A stretch of 64,000 nucleotides of DNA from Steromphala cineraria (GCA_916613615.1 OU744720.1:76225338-76289337); one strand, 5' to 3'. Shown: positions 11,401 to 24,269, numbered from the stretch's first letter. Notes: a model not told the origin generated them from the letters alone. Program-made: numbers and translations.

Positions 11401-14400
11401 TCCAGGTGTTACAGGGTCATTCCAGCCATCTTCACTTCATCATCAAGTGTGTCTGACAGATGACACCATTTATCTGACCTTTCTCTGACATCGTTTTGAT
11501 CCTTCTGGATCAATTAATAAGTTATGTCGGGATGGAAAGTTTGAATCATGAAATATGATGACATTCTGACTTACATTACACTGACACTTACATTTGAATT
11601 TACAAAGTACATTAAGTAAAACATTGTTTTGTAATTGGCTTCATTCTCTAGTATTTCATAAGTATCCATCACTGGAAGTACGAATATTAACAACATAACA
11701 CCCTTAATGACAATCACTGTATCATTGTAAGGTTAGTAAAATTTGGTTTGATGAAATATTGAAAGAAAACCTTATTACCTTACTGTAATTGTACTCATGT
11801 TAAAAACTCTTGTACGCTTTACTTTCAATTCTTCAGAATACGCCAGGCAAGCTATAAATGTGTTGAAATGTCGGTTATGAAAAACACATAAAAACCTCTA
11901 GCATCATAAGTGTATCAGCTCCGATGTAAAGAGAGTTTGACAGATGAGTGGAACATTGATCTCCTCAAAAACATTTGTCAGAGAAGCTCGTATAAGAGGG
12001 GTGACACGCCAGGTTTACTTGTACTATCTGTAGATAATTAAGTATTCTTCTCAAGCCTTAAGGTCAGTGTTGCGTCTTTGTCTATTGGGCTCGACAGACA
12101 CGTCAAGAATCAACAGCAGCGAGGACAGATAAGCCAGGCCAGCTTCATCCCCATCATGCTTGAAGATTTCTTCTTGCAAATCCGAGTGGACGTAAAATCG
12201 ATGGCTTGGCTATGGCACTCAGAGGCATGGAATTTGGATCATAAACCAGATAGATTACACCAATATTGGCAACATAGGTAATAAATAAGGGCATTTTCTT
12301 ATGGCGGCTCTCATAGCGATATGAGCTGGTTGATAAATGGTAGAGATTGAGGCGTCTGAACTGACTACTAAATTATATAGCTCTCTCTCGTTGCACTGGA
12401 GTGCTATGTCAACCTCCCTGGGTGAGTCAATAGAATAAACAGGCTTATTTATTGCAGCGGGTTTCTCGTGTAAATTCATATATCTATTAAACCTTTTCAT
12501 TTACATGACGAGTATATTCATTATGTACAAGACTCGACTATTGTTTTTCTTTTGAATACACATTGACAACAAATTGTCATTCATTTATTAAGATATTTTT
12601 TTCAGTTTGATTATATTTTCTTTGTCAACTGATGTTTACTCAATCGTATGGATCCAAGTCTCACGTTTTATATGACATCCTGAAGCATATTATCCAGTCT
12701 GGTTGCTATCACGTCAATATCAGTCATAAAAGAAGAAAAACACGTCAATTGTTATTAATTCCCGTCACATGATGTGCTTCACCTATTAAACTTCAAAGTG
12801 ACGTTGCATTGATACATGATCCGAGACGCACTTGTGTCACAACGTATCAATTTTTTAAACCCTGTTTTCAGATCAGCATGTCAGAAATGAAATTGTCTAG
12901 AAAAACAATAGTACTTTCATTTGGTGCATATCACGCTTTCTCATCATGACAACTCAGCCCATCCGTCATAGCAGGCGTTTATTCAATAGTCGCAGTGTGT
13001 ATATGAGGAATATCCATTATTTTAATGATTCTTTTCTCTACGGAACACTTAGCAAAACCCAACACTCTCTGGGCCTTTCAAACCTCTCATGACGATTAAT
13101 GAAGCGAGTGGAATAACGTTAGTATCGACCCGTCTCGAGGTAACTGGGAATTGAGCTGAGTTAACCGTCCTACAACTGTCCTAATGTAGGCTTCTCCATA
13201 TACACAATACTCTTATATCTCATCTTGTTAAGTACCGTCTATGAATTATCAATTTGTATCGTTATATATGTGACGGAAACATGACATGGGGATCAATTTA
13301 TTTGATTTGTGTATCAAAGGTGATAAAAATTGTATTGTGCAATGTCGTTATTCACGATGTTATTTGATTTAATTGCTTCACAGACGTATTGTTACCAATT
13401 AGCAAAATAATTATATTACGTACTGAATGCCTGGATATGCTTGTTGCTCTAACTGAAACGGGTGATAGTTTAAGCAATGCCAATGTAGCTCAATGATTTA
13501 TTGCCAAGAGCAGTCTTCTATCTAACAATTCCATAGAAACCTTCAAATTTCACCTTTTCTCTTCAAAGGTTTGATAATGAACCTGTAAGGCCAAAGACCA
13601 TTGACAAGTGGTTAAGACGCAAACCATATCTTTAAAACATTTTGAAGAAAGACGACCCAATCACCATCGTACACTTGATGTTGAAACAGGGTGGTGCGAC
13701 AAGGTTGACATATGTGAAGGGCATTCTTTCTTCACACAATTAGTCCTAGGCTTAGAGGGATGTGTCTTAGACAACCACAGAAATGTGGCAACAAGAGGAA
13801 ATCATTAGTTCTCGAGTGAGTTGGGTATACCATCTCGTTTCATCTTGTCAACATGCCGATGGTTATATAGACGTTAGGATGAAAAAAATGTCTTTGATCT
13901 TGAACCCGGCGGATTGATAGACTGATTCTTTTAAATATCTATGAGTAATATATATTTAATCATTTCATAAAGAAAACTACATCTGTACAGAAAATAGACT
14001 TCTTTTTCTACTTAACAATCTTACAACAATTCATAATTTTGGGATTATGATGTACGATTTAAGTTAATAAACACCAAAACGATGTTGGTAAATAATTCAA
14101 ATCATGAAAATAATTAAACGTTACAGCGCTTGTTTCATCCAATTTGGAAGTTGTAAAAAGTAATATGTTTTTTATCCATTAATTGCATCTTAAATAAGAA
14201 TCATTAACAAATGTTGTTCACATAATAAAGTATTCCCCCGAGCATTGGGATGCTACACTGCTGAGTACAGCAAACTAGTCTTTATATCGTAGACAGTTCA
14301 CCATCACATGATGTATATAATCAATGCTGTCTTTAGGGTGTAGTTAAGTGCAAGACCTGATAACATGACTAGAGATTTGTCACATGATTACAAACATATT

Positions 14401-15047
14401 GTTCCTTCTTAACGATTACCAATATTACATTGTATACTGGACTTTATATGTATGTAAGATATTTTAATTATTAATCACTTACGTGTCTCCTTGGTCTCAT
14501 GGGACATCGTGTTACAAGTATGTTGTTATTCATAACTAAAACAAGTCCCAAACGTTGTGTACAGCTTTATGAATATTCTTCTCCTCTTTCTTTTCTATTG
14601 TGTTATCTTCACACGGTTCTAAATAAACTGGAACATGATGGACAAAGTTGTGTGAGACAATCTCATCGTGTACACGGTGTGAAAAAAGCAAGATGGAAAG
14701 TCACGATCTGTAGCAGCTAGTCCTCGGCTTGGAAACAAGGTGCCTTGAAACAATGTGACAAGAATAGCTTAATTGACGATATTTATTTAACCACTGTTAC
14801 ACATAGCTTTCAGACGTCATGCATTGTTAGATAACAATATGATGACAATGCTAGCTCCAAGTTCGCAGAACAGTGCCATATCAATGATCTTGATGAAATG
14901 CTCTTCTGTTCTTCAAATGGATTATCTCATAAGCATCATAAATAGTTTCTTTTCATAATAATCTGTTTTGAGGTACATCAATGTGAAAAAAAATTTCAAA
15001 CAAGCTTCATTCATGAACCAATAAAGCTGAACATTAAATCAACTTGA
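11401..15047. other. Non-coding stretch
   Basis: Open frames are all short (73 codons or fewer) and mutually overlapping. I see no RNA gene, repeat array or convincing exon. Confidence 0.5.
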
Positions 15048-15068
15048 AGTGGTGTAATTTACACCACT
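15048..15068. repeat. 21-bp perfect palindrome
   Basis: AGTGGTGTAA, one T, then TTACACCACT: two perfect 10-bp arms around a single base. The symmetry stops immediately outside the arms. It could be a binding site for a dimeric protein or a chance hairpin. Confidence 0.8.
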
Positions 15069-15785
15069 GAACGCAAACAATGTTAGATCGATTTTGAGCT
15101 AGACATTATGTACACTCAAAAGCATCTGTTGTTTAAGAACTGATATGTCATGAAATCTGATGGCGTTTTGAATCAGGTATTCAATCCGTCTTTTATACTA
15201 TTGCTTAGTCTCTGTAATAAACATTTCGCTAGTACATTTACAATTTTGAAAGAAGGATAAACCATATGATTTATGTAACATCTGAAACACTTGTCTTCAT
15301 ATAAGATAAAACTTTTTATCCCGAAAGCAATTCTGTTTACATCAAAACGACATATATACATATTGTACAAATATTAAAAAAAACAGATAACAGGATGAAT
15401 GATGTTAAAACATACTACTTGAAATTTCAAAACATTTTTTAATTTTACGAATACTTCCTGATATGAAGGATTGGGCTCTTTTCGTTTTAACGAAGGTAGC
15501 CGAAAGCGGCGCCCAGAAGGAAGAAGTTCGAAATAAGGTGACAGTATATGGGAGCTTTCGGTTCTTATGTTTGTAGCTTTAGATACCATAGATAAAAAAA
15601 TGCTTTCAAATATAGAGGTGCCTTTTGCTTAAATGTGTTTTTTTCTAATCTGTCAGGATGAAAGATTAACAGTCGTGTCGCTAGTGTCGTCATCCAGACC
15701 GTAGAGCAAACAATATTTCTGATACCAACTGTCTACCCATGTTGGTAGGAAGTAAGTATTTACTTCAAGGGTACCGTCACTGCAC
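15069..15785. other. Non-coding stretch with a short family X match
   Basis: About 15688-15716 contains GTCATCCAGACCGTAGAGCA, related to the first part of dispersed family X. Nothing else is recognised. Confidence 0.45.
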
Positions 15786-16149
15786 TTAAAGGGGCAGTAG
15801 CACGTTTTTTGATAATTTCATATTTTAAATTTTTCACTGATAATTGTAAGTTAATGCTTAATGTATTATTTTGACAGTGACAAAAATCTCATTAAACAAA
15901 CCAATCAGTCATAGTCAGAGGACAAAGTATGAAGATTAACATAAAATCCATTGGCGGCCATTTTTTGTGAACACCTTTAATTCATTTTGTGGAAGCAAAA
16001 GGAATCGCATGGCTAAACTTTACATTACATATTTGAATTATTACTGCTCCATTTAGTTTAAATACATTGTCTTTCAATTGGAACCATTTATTTTCATTTT
16101 CCTGACATCACCTTACAATCCCCCTAAAAACGTGCTACTGCCCCTTTAA
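15786..16149. mobile_element. TTAA-flanked MITE, copy 2
   Basis: Same family and orientation as the copy at 802-1164. It is bounded by TTAA at 15786-15789 and 16146-16149, with the same GGGGCAGTAGCACG / CGTGCTACTGCCCC termini and a collinear interior with scattered substitutions. It is non-coding. Family members of nearly equal length, differing only by small changes, are characteristic of a MITE amplified from a single source. Confidence 0.87.
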
Positions 16150-17862
16150 ACTCAGTCAATTGTTTCAGAAACGCAGTTTACGATGTTCAATAAGAGACAC
16201 TTTACTTCTATCGATTTGTTTCTCCTCGAAAGCGAATCCCATTGCTATAATCAGGTGCAAGACGGGCATCAATATTTGATGTGAATTATGCAGCTACTGA
16301 TAATGTAATTGTTTGCTAAATGTGAAGAGAGTTACAGTAACGATTAATGAATAGCTTTTTACAACTTGCATTAGCATGGGCAGTCAACCGGGAAACAATA
16401 ATAGAGATGAACAAATAAGTACCCACGAAAACATACAGCGGCTTACATCGTCAACAGAAAAGGTGTCTTGAAAAGACTTTTGCTTTAGAAAGAAATCTTT
16501 GTGTATTTTTTCTTGTATATGTTTCTTGTTGCTATAAACTGATATATCTTATATGCGAAATTTATATCAACATTGTTGTTCTCAAATCACAATACCTACA
16601 AATACTGAAGTAAAGACTGAAAATACAAACATAACGCTTGTTTAGCCTTATTCATTATCGAGAATAGACGCAATACCGTATCTCGATGTACAATATATTG
16701 ATCATATGGTCGCTGTATGATACATTACTAAATCTTATGTACTTAAAATTTAAGGGACATGTGAACATGATAACAATTCAACATAATTATTGATAAACTT
16801 CCATTAAGTATCTGCCGCAATCTTTTTAGCAGATATCCTGAACCCAGCGACCTAAAATATCAATGTAAGTGATGTTATTGAACCGAACGACCGATATACG
16901 TCTGAATACCTGAAACTCTTTGATCGAGCAGCTATACAAAGAACCAATGACGTTCTGCAACTATGTTCCTTGGTGCTGTATGTACAGCTGTATAAGCCAG
17001 AAGCTGGAATGGTGCATGTCACGCAAACACTAAACAAAAGCCGTGTTTTATGTTCTCTTTCTGTAATATATCATTTATGTAATGGAAAGAAAATATTACA
17101 TTTATCTACATTGATAGAGAAGGTATACAGACGTTGGTTTACAATTTTGCGATGGAAAGCAAAAAATTATATAATTATTATGTTTTTTAGAATATATGAA
17201 TGTTTCATCTTATTTCTATATACAATATATTTTTTCTACAATTGCTTTGAATAGGCACGGCGATTTTACACAGTAGTCACTTCAGGAAATTGGAAAGTCA
17301 AACATTTAAAATGGAAGTAAAGTTATGATCTAATAATCACACATCATTATCATGAATATTTCATATGGTTGGAATTACAATGACAGATGAATGAGGTAGG
17401 TTTAAGAGACTCTGTGTCAGCTAATGAGAATGTTCACTTTGAAATCTGAACGTTTGCTTGATTTGTTTGTCAAAATTTTCATTAACTGAAATGTATAAGC
17501 ACCACAGTCCACGAACCAACAATATACAGGTAAACTTTTTAACTTGACTTTAAGATTCGGTAGAGACATAAGAAGTGTGGTTTAAGAGAAGATATCTAAC
17601 ATCACAGAGCCAGGGTTCTTTTGAAAATGTCTTTCTTGTTTATTTCACAATTCATGTCGTCAGGTTGTTTTTCTTATAAGCAGCAGTTCATGAAATGTCA
17701 ACGCCAGTTTAACCCTAGATGGGACCGTGTAACTTCTTGAAAAATCATGATTTGGGTCCTAAGTACATTGCTATTTCTTGAGACATCGTTCCTGAATATA
17801 ACATATGGCAATTGACATTACATTCCACTTCGGTCTAGAAATTAAAGGGAGGACTAAGGACA
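16150..17862. other. Non-coding stretch
   Basis: A 94-codon frame at 16970-17254 becomes strongly A/T-rich and hydrophobic at its end, as expected of chance frames in such sequence. No supported gene. Confidence 0.5.
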
Positions 17863-18369
17863 TTGTTGGCAAAGAACTGTCTTGAACAGGACGACCAGAG
17901 CAAGAGCTTCATTTCCACTCTCAGAGGCCCTTCTGATAGGAATGTAAGGAAACAATTATTGATTAGGAAACATGTTTATCAGAGACTTAAAGTCCAACTC
18001 GTAATAACGGATAAAAGCTGGACTCGGTATTACGTCTTTAAACATAAAAAGAAAGAAGTTGGTAATCCAGAACATCATGGTGTTCCAGGAAACGATATGT
18101 CTAGCTTTCAAAGTGTTAAGTATCCTTTACAGTTAGCAACATGTATGACATTACGGCACCGAGCCCATGATAAACACGCTTTGCTTGTAACCAGCAGACG
18201 GGCCAGGAATAAAATCAGCACGATTACTCCAGTTAGGGCCATTATCTGCCTACAGCTAACATCAGAGCGGGAGACGGCCAAGAGTTCATTCAATTACGTT
18301 TTCTTGTCACCTATATATACCACAGACTACCTTACTTTGATGTGGACACGGGCACTAGGTTCGCCATAA
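17863..18369 (+). CDS. Orphan ORF of 168 codons, unknown
   Basis: This is the longest open frame outside the LTR element that is not made of simple repeats. It opens on TTG and the first ATG comes only near residue 79, so if real it would be an exon or a pseudogene fragment rather than a complete gene. The product would be basic (many K and R, for example HKKKEVGNPEHHG), with no domain I recognise. The opposite strand also has a 61-codon frame with a membrane-helix-like run (VIVLILFLARLL). Local base composition is less AT-rich than its surroundings, which lengthens chance frames. I assign no function. Confidence 0.2.
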   Translation: MLAKNCLEQDDQSKSFISTLRGPSDRNVRKQLLIRKHVYQRLKVQLVITDKSWTRYYVFKHKKKEVGNPEHHGVPGNDMSSFQSVKYPLQLATCMTLRHRAHDKHALLVTSRRARNKISTITPVRAIICLQLTSERETAKSSFNYVFLSPIYTTDYLTLMWTRALGSP

Positions 18370-21204
18370 TACCATTAGGCTTCCATTATGCCAACGGTGC
18401 TTTGCAAAGGACATATCAGAAGCATTTTTGATGTCGAGTGGCCAGTCTTAGGCACCAACTATCCTCACTGTAACACTGAATAGCAGTACAAGTTCTATCT
18501 ACTAGTGCATTTTAACATTTGAAGCTGAAAGATACGGTTATACGTTGTGAATAAAATTAGATTTTCAATATATCCATAATCAAGTGTTTGTTTAAGAATA
18601 ATGCAGAGGAATATATTGATGACAACTTCTTTGTCGCATACAATACACAAAGACGTTGTCATCCATATATGCATTACTGTCATTCCAACTTCTATAATGC
18701 CTCTCTAAGAAGTTATGTTTGTTTAAGATATGTATAATACTGTGTTTGTTTACGCTGTTATAACATTGTGTTTGTTGCGGGTACAATAATTAAAAAATTG
18801 CTTCTGAATGCGATTTGAATTTACTTCTTATGTTCAAACATATATTTCAAATAAAAACATAATATATTTGTTACTATTTTCACGTTTCAAATCAGTTGAT
18901 TCTTGGTGTTGTATATGCTTAACCTTTTCAGACTTAATTCAAATTGTATATATTCGAGTGATTTAGAACGTGTTTCCACATTGTGCCTTTGCTGATGAAA
19001 AGTAAGTGAATGTGATTATAAACAAGACTTGCTGATCTGTGTGTGTAGCTGCTTAGTCGGCTCAAGGGCATTCAGGAAGTATTTGATAAGATGGATGCTT
19101 CTCGTAATGGACTTGTTATTGGCTTTCTCTGTCTGTGGAATCGATCATACAGGAATATGAATAACATCTTATATAGTACATTTACATATATCAGGAGCAC
19201 ACTTAATCACATACAATCATAAAGCACGAGACTCTTTAGAATATGAGACAACACATATTTGTTAGATCTATGATTATATACTCTGAGCCTCATCTACAGT
19301 GTTAAGAACTAGAATTACACATCACAAATGTCAGAGATTCAATGGCAAGTAGTGCATTACCCTGCCAGACACCAACACTGAGGATGGTTTACAGGAAAGT
19401 AGGTGATACATCTTCTATATTCTTCAAGATCGGCGTCTGGACCAGAACAAAGTACATCAATCGTCATCAACGCCATTATCATGTCGATACCTCCCTCTAG
19501 AGGGAGTCATCATTACGCGGTGCAGGCATGACGTTATAGGGATGTATAAGAGAGATATGCCATCAGTTTCCTCGAGTAATTAATACCACTCGCCCATCCT
19601 GAACCCTCTGATTATCAGACTCGGAATGGTTGCATTGAGCCTCGAGCTGGACACCGAGGTGTTTATAGTTCTCCAGGGTGCCTCCACAGATCCAGGATTG
19701 ACTATAATGATTGGGCTGGATTGGTCGGGAAGCGAGATGCAGTTAATTTGACCGCTCTGTGGGCAGATGTGGCGAGATTGAGGGAATTAAGACGAGGAAA
19801 TAGGATGTTGAATAGATTACTGTCACTGTCCTGTTTTGTATATGCCTAGTGCATTAAAGACTGTCACTGTCCACGTAGCTTAGTGGGGTTTCAATAGAGG
19901 ACATTTTGTAGCAATGTTTTCAAAGGAAGTCGAAGGAATTAGGAGTGAGCTTCTCATGTTGGCGTGATTAACAATTGTGAATAACTTGCCAATGAGATAA
20001 AGTACACAATTGTAGGAAAAAACTATGATTTGAAGCTAGTATATCCATGTTGTTCTATCAATTAATATTCTTTGATATAGGCAACGTAATCACTCAACAA
20101 GACATACTATACAATACAATACAGAAACCACAAAACCCTGAACCATTTAGCTCAATTTCACAAGTTACACTAGATGATGGACGATCTCAAAACAGAATAT
20201 AATTATCGTTGTGTATTCTTAAACGCAGTGATACAATGAGTTATTCAAACTTCAATATTGTAGTAACATAAACTTTGATAGGTGGATTATTTTGATAAAC
20301 AAGGCTTCTCCAAAACTCTTACTCTTCTTCTCCTTTAACATGTGATTGCTCATCAAAGCCAATATAATTTAAGGTTAACTTGATCGCAAAATGACGTGAC
20401 TCATCTGTTGCGGGATTCATCTTCATCACAATTTCAGAGAAATGTCCAATTTAGAAACCAATGTTAGCTTCAAGATGAAAACACGTTGTTAACAGACCAT
20501 TCTCGTTGAGGGATTATTGCGTGATGTGATACGCTTGATCAGCTAATTCTACCAGTGATAGTCAATCACTCGGAATTTAATACTCTTTATGACCTTTCTA
20601 AAAGATTGATCTTCTCTTGTCATTTGCACTTGCTGTTTTACTCAATGAATGCAAATCAAATTAGAGTGCTCAGTCGATACCTTTTTTTCCACAACATTAA
20701 TGTCCTTTTATTTCAATTGATAATCTTTTTATATCCTTCTTCATTATTATAACCATCATCGTTATTAGAATTAATGCGTTTGACCTTCTTGAATATTTGG
20801 AGAGTCTCTTATTTGTTAAGCATCTTTACATCTTATTATATCATGTTCTTCAAACAACATGCTCTTCATACTATTTGATTTGCTAATGATTGCATATTAT
20901 ACACTGTAAATAATGTCTTAATCAACTGAACACATACTTTACTGTTAATTCATTGTGAGGTTGTCGGTCTAAATCAACCTTTGAGAACGATAGCTATCAT
21001 TCCTTTGTCTGAAGTCCATAGAAGATATAACTAAGTGATATGTATACAGGTTTCTTGTATCTGTTCGTGGTTAAGAGTAACATTTCACCGCCACAAGATA
21101 GACACAGAGATAGACATGTCAAGATATTCCATTTCGAAATTTTATGGGTCACCCATTCCGTATCATATCTTCATGTCCAGCAGAATCGTATTTATTACCA
21201 ACGA
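18370..21204. other. Non-coding stretch with a less AT-rich island
   Basis: No supported ORF. About 19360-19830 is less AT-rich and less repetitive than its surroundings and contains homeodomain-type cores (CTATAATGATTGG, GCAGTTAATTTG). It could be a conserved regulatory element, but only cross-species comparison could show this. Confidence 0.35.
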
Positions 21205-21395
21205 TAGACTAACATTTAGTCTCAGAATTATTTTGTTCAATATCGACAATATTTTTAAAAAAATCATGTATTAAACCAAATGGAGCCCAGAAGATGCACC
21301 TAAAGCTGAGCGATCTAGACTTGCTATACTTTTCTAGACTTGGTTGGTCATCAATTAATATTTTTGCTTTGGGGTCTGGATGACAGACTACACCA
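21205..21395 (-). repeat. Dispersed repeat family X, copy 2
   Basis: The reverse complement matches 8895-9010 (GTCATCCAGACCCCAAAGCA, ATTAATTGATGACCAA, AAGTCTAGATCGCTCAGCTT, GAGACTAAATGTTAGTC). It carries extra sequence between the last two blocks. The two copies lie about 12 kb apart in opposite orientation. Confidence 0.65.
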
Positions 21396-22793
21396 ACGAG
21401 CGCAGTCGTATTCATATTTTCATATGATGCCCTAAGGCAAAATATCATTTGTTGATTGTGATGTCATGTCATAAACAATGATTTGACGCCTATGACGTTG
21501 CATTCACTGAAAACAGAAGATATTACATGAGTGTCAAAGACATATTATGTTTACGACACACTTGCCCTAATACCAATATATCCCTCGCTTACGCTCGGGA
21601 ACATTTAGACACTCGTGTGGTAGACATAATATATCATGTGCACTCATGAAATAACCTCTATTTACATGAACAAACGGTTTTTGTAAAACATGAAAATAAC
21701 GATAGTGTTAGTGGAAATTATTCCAAAACCATAAAAACTGTGTTTGTGTGTGAACTAGATCAGATTCTATTTAGATAATACTTTTCTCCCAGCAGGGATG
21801 ACCCGTAGAAATAAGAACATGAACATAATTTAAAAAGATAGAATATAGGTTTGTACAGTGCAAACCGTCAAGATGGTTATTGTAAAAATGCATTTTCGAA
21901 ATTATAATAATTATAATAATTGTGTTAAATATGCAACATAATCACACAAATGTAAGTCCATAAACTTGAATCCCTTACATCATCTAACTTGAAACAGAAC
22001 CTCTTGAACTGCAAATTTAGAATTTGAATATAATAACCCTACTTCTCTAAACCTCCTTTCCTAGAAAACGATAAGATAATCAGCCGTAAATAATTATTTT
22101 CCAGTGAATATTAACACAATGATGTGAATCATTCAGAGAAAACTGCACACAATGAAATGCAGGAAGTGTCTGATTTCTGCACAAAGACTCACAAAATGTG
22201 CACCCTACTATTTAATCTTTCAAGCAGCAGTGAAATTGCCAGTGGCAAGTTGATTTAATGCGATCTCCTCCAAGATATAAGGGAAGTGTCTGTGCAGTCT
22301 CAGTCCTGATGTAATTGTTTTTGATTAGCCTTCCTATTGGCGCTTTAACGCGTTCCTACCGTCCATAATTAGACCATTCAGAGAAAATGACCCCGTGGCC
22401 CCAGTGGTCAATAAGGGGATGGAATGACCACTGTGTTGGTCAACAAGACGACCACAGAGTATCGGACAATAATAGATGATTAGATTAAGCAAGATAATAT
22501 TAGGGTACTTCAAACCCCAATCAGCGTCTATGTACTTTGTATCAACTATTGTGGGCCTGGCATGTAGATAAGTATTGGGGATAATGAGAGATTAGGGACA
22601 TGTGGTGTAAACAATTGCTATCTAGTACTTCTATCAGTCTTTTGGGAAACATTGTAATTGCGTTTATGTACAGCTGATTGAGTGTCAAGATTAGAGGAAA
22701 TCTGATGATAAAATACCGCTTATTCATAATTGTAGATAGGGTTATATTCATTGTCTTCGTGTTCACAGAACGGAGGTTGAATATCATGGTATG
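21396..22793. other. Non-coding stretch
   Basis: No supported gene. About 22250-22450 is less AT-rich and contains a TAATTAG core. No repeat was recognised. Confidence 0.45.
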
Positions 22794-23280
22794 GTGATAA
22801 ACAGACGGACAGATTTTATTTGTATAAATGGCCATGAGGCCAACAGTACAGTGACATTTGTTTTCATATACAGTTATAATGGAGCGCCTTTACATTGTCT
22901 ACACTTACGTAGAGGTAATACTTTAGCACAAAACACAGCTAAGCGTAATATAATATGTACTGATGTTGTATTCATTAGGCTTATAAATTTGTCTTGATTT
23001 GGGTTAATAATAGCATGGTAAATATTTAGTTCGTACGTCATTATAAAATGGACATTCCAGTAATACATGGTATTCATTTTCTTGCTGTTGTTACAGTGAG
23101 GGCACAAAGCAATGGACGTATCTTCACTTTTTGATCTTCTATATAGTTGTATCTTGTAGCCAGCCAGTATGGTGATAGATACATTACATATCCACATTCA
23201 GATGATTCATGTATATACAGAGCAATGTATCTCAACATGTTAAGTTCCCACATCACAGAGTTCCAATGAGTGAATAAACA
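22794..23280 (-). mobile_element. 5'-truncated LINE tail, minus strand
   Basis: The 3' end of a non-LTR retrotransposon on the minus strand. Read on that strand, the sequence spells the Cys/His tail after a reverse transcriptase: ALCPHC, then NEYHVLLECPFYNDVR and KYLPCYY, continuing toward the C-terminus in a shifted frame (NQDKFISLMN). At least one frame change and one stop break it. Downstream is a 3' UTR with GGCC...GGCC and AATAAAATCTGTCCGTCTG, the usual tail of these elements. Flanks GTGATAAACA (22794-22803) and GTGAATAAACA (23270-23280) look like an imperfect target duplication. It is a dead fragment; the clade is probably CR1/L2-like but cannot be fixed from this much. Confidence 0.8.
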
Positions 23281-23381
23281 AATCCAAATTTATCAATTTT
23301 ACTGGGTGTGATTGTTAAGTGGTTGTTGCAACATTACAAAGTACCCAGAGTTGGTTTTATATGAAAAGGACTCTTATGTTG

Positions 23382-23670
23382 TGAATTAACGAGTTCCACG
23401 TCCTACTTAAATGTCCCTCCTATGCTGAAATACGGAAAATCTACCTTGATCTACTCTATACTAAATATCCAAATATGAACATTTTTAAAGTCTTATCAAA
23501 ATCAAATGAAAAACCTATTTTATGCAACTTAAGTAATTATCTTTTAAAGATTTGCTCCTTACTACAAAGAAATGTAACATAATGCATGCTGTGTATAAAC
23601 ATTCATGTTGAATTATGTATTTTGGCCAAAGGCCTTATACTGAATAAAATCTGTCTGTCTGAATTAACGA
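23382..23670 (+). mobile_element. 5'-truncated LINE tail, plus strand, with TSD
   Basis: A second LINE 3' end, in the opposite orientation. From 23394 an open frame of 62 codons ends with TAA at 23580-23582. It reads FHVLLKCPSYAEIRK, then a hydrophobic/basic C-terminus, the same terminal region as the fragment at 22794-23280. The 3' UTR follows with TTTTGGCCAAAGGCC and AATAAAATCTGTCTGTCT. The insert is flanked by an 11-bp direct repeat, TGAATTAACGA, at 23382-23392 and 23660-23670, the target-site duplication of target-primed reverse transcription. The open frame and the exact duplication suggest a fairly recent insertion, severely truncated at its 5' end. It has landed inside a degenerate copy of the 122-bp repeat. 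Confidence 0.9.
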
Positions 23671-24269
23671 AATAAATCCGAATTCATATATTGATTTGTT
23701 TTGATATTGTATTCGTTGACTAGGGTCAAGTGAATAATAGTGACCAATAAAGGTAAAGAAGTATTATTTTGCCACATTACAAAGTCTTCGGGCTGAATGA
23801 AAAAGAATTGAATCCGGTACTGCATTATTTATAAAGGAATTAGTTGCTGTAACATACAAACGAATGTTATGTTGCCACATTACATGAATAATTTATCCGA
23901 TTTCATTGTTTGAATAGGGTCAAGCGAAAATTGTAATTGTGATTTGCAATGTAGTGTTGTCGTGCAACATTACATTACATAAATTGGTTTCCGATACTGT
24001 TAATGCCTTCAACACGTTTCATTATTTATGTTTTTGATTTTGTTTATGAACTTTTTCTTTTTGTAAATTTCTAAACTTCGCGTATTACTTCCTTGTTTAT
24101 GTCTGTACAGTAGGGAGAGACATTAAAATAAACAAAGGTGTACTTGTTTACCGATCCTGTCATTTTTGAGAATAAATATGTTTAAACCACACGACAAAGT
24201 CCCCATGCTAAAGAAATAAAGAATGAAATACGAATATATATATATTGTTAGTGTTCGAGATTGCGTTGT
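23671..24269. repeat. Degenerate outer copies of the 122-bp repeat
   Basis: Phrases such as AAATCCGAATTCATA, AGGGTCAAGTGAAT, AGGGTCAAGCGAAA and GCCACATTACA recur at irregular spacing. They mark diverged units that lead into the clean array at 24270. Similar phrases (AACAAATCCAAATTTATC, ACATTACAAAGT) appear upstream of the LINE at about 23278-23345. Confidence 0.6.

Noticed and set aside
22874..23256. Two overlapping minus-strand frames considered as a host gene
   Set aside because: They are two frames of one frameshifted LINE reverse-transcriptase tail (see 22794-23280).
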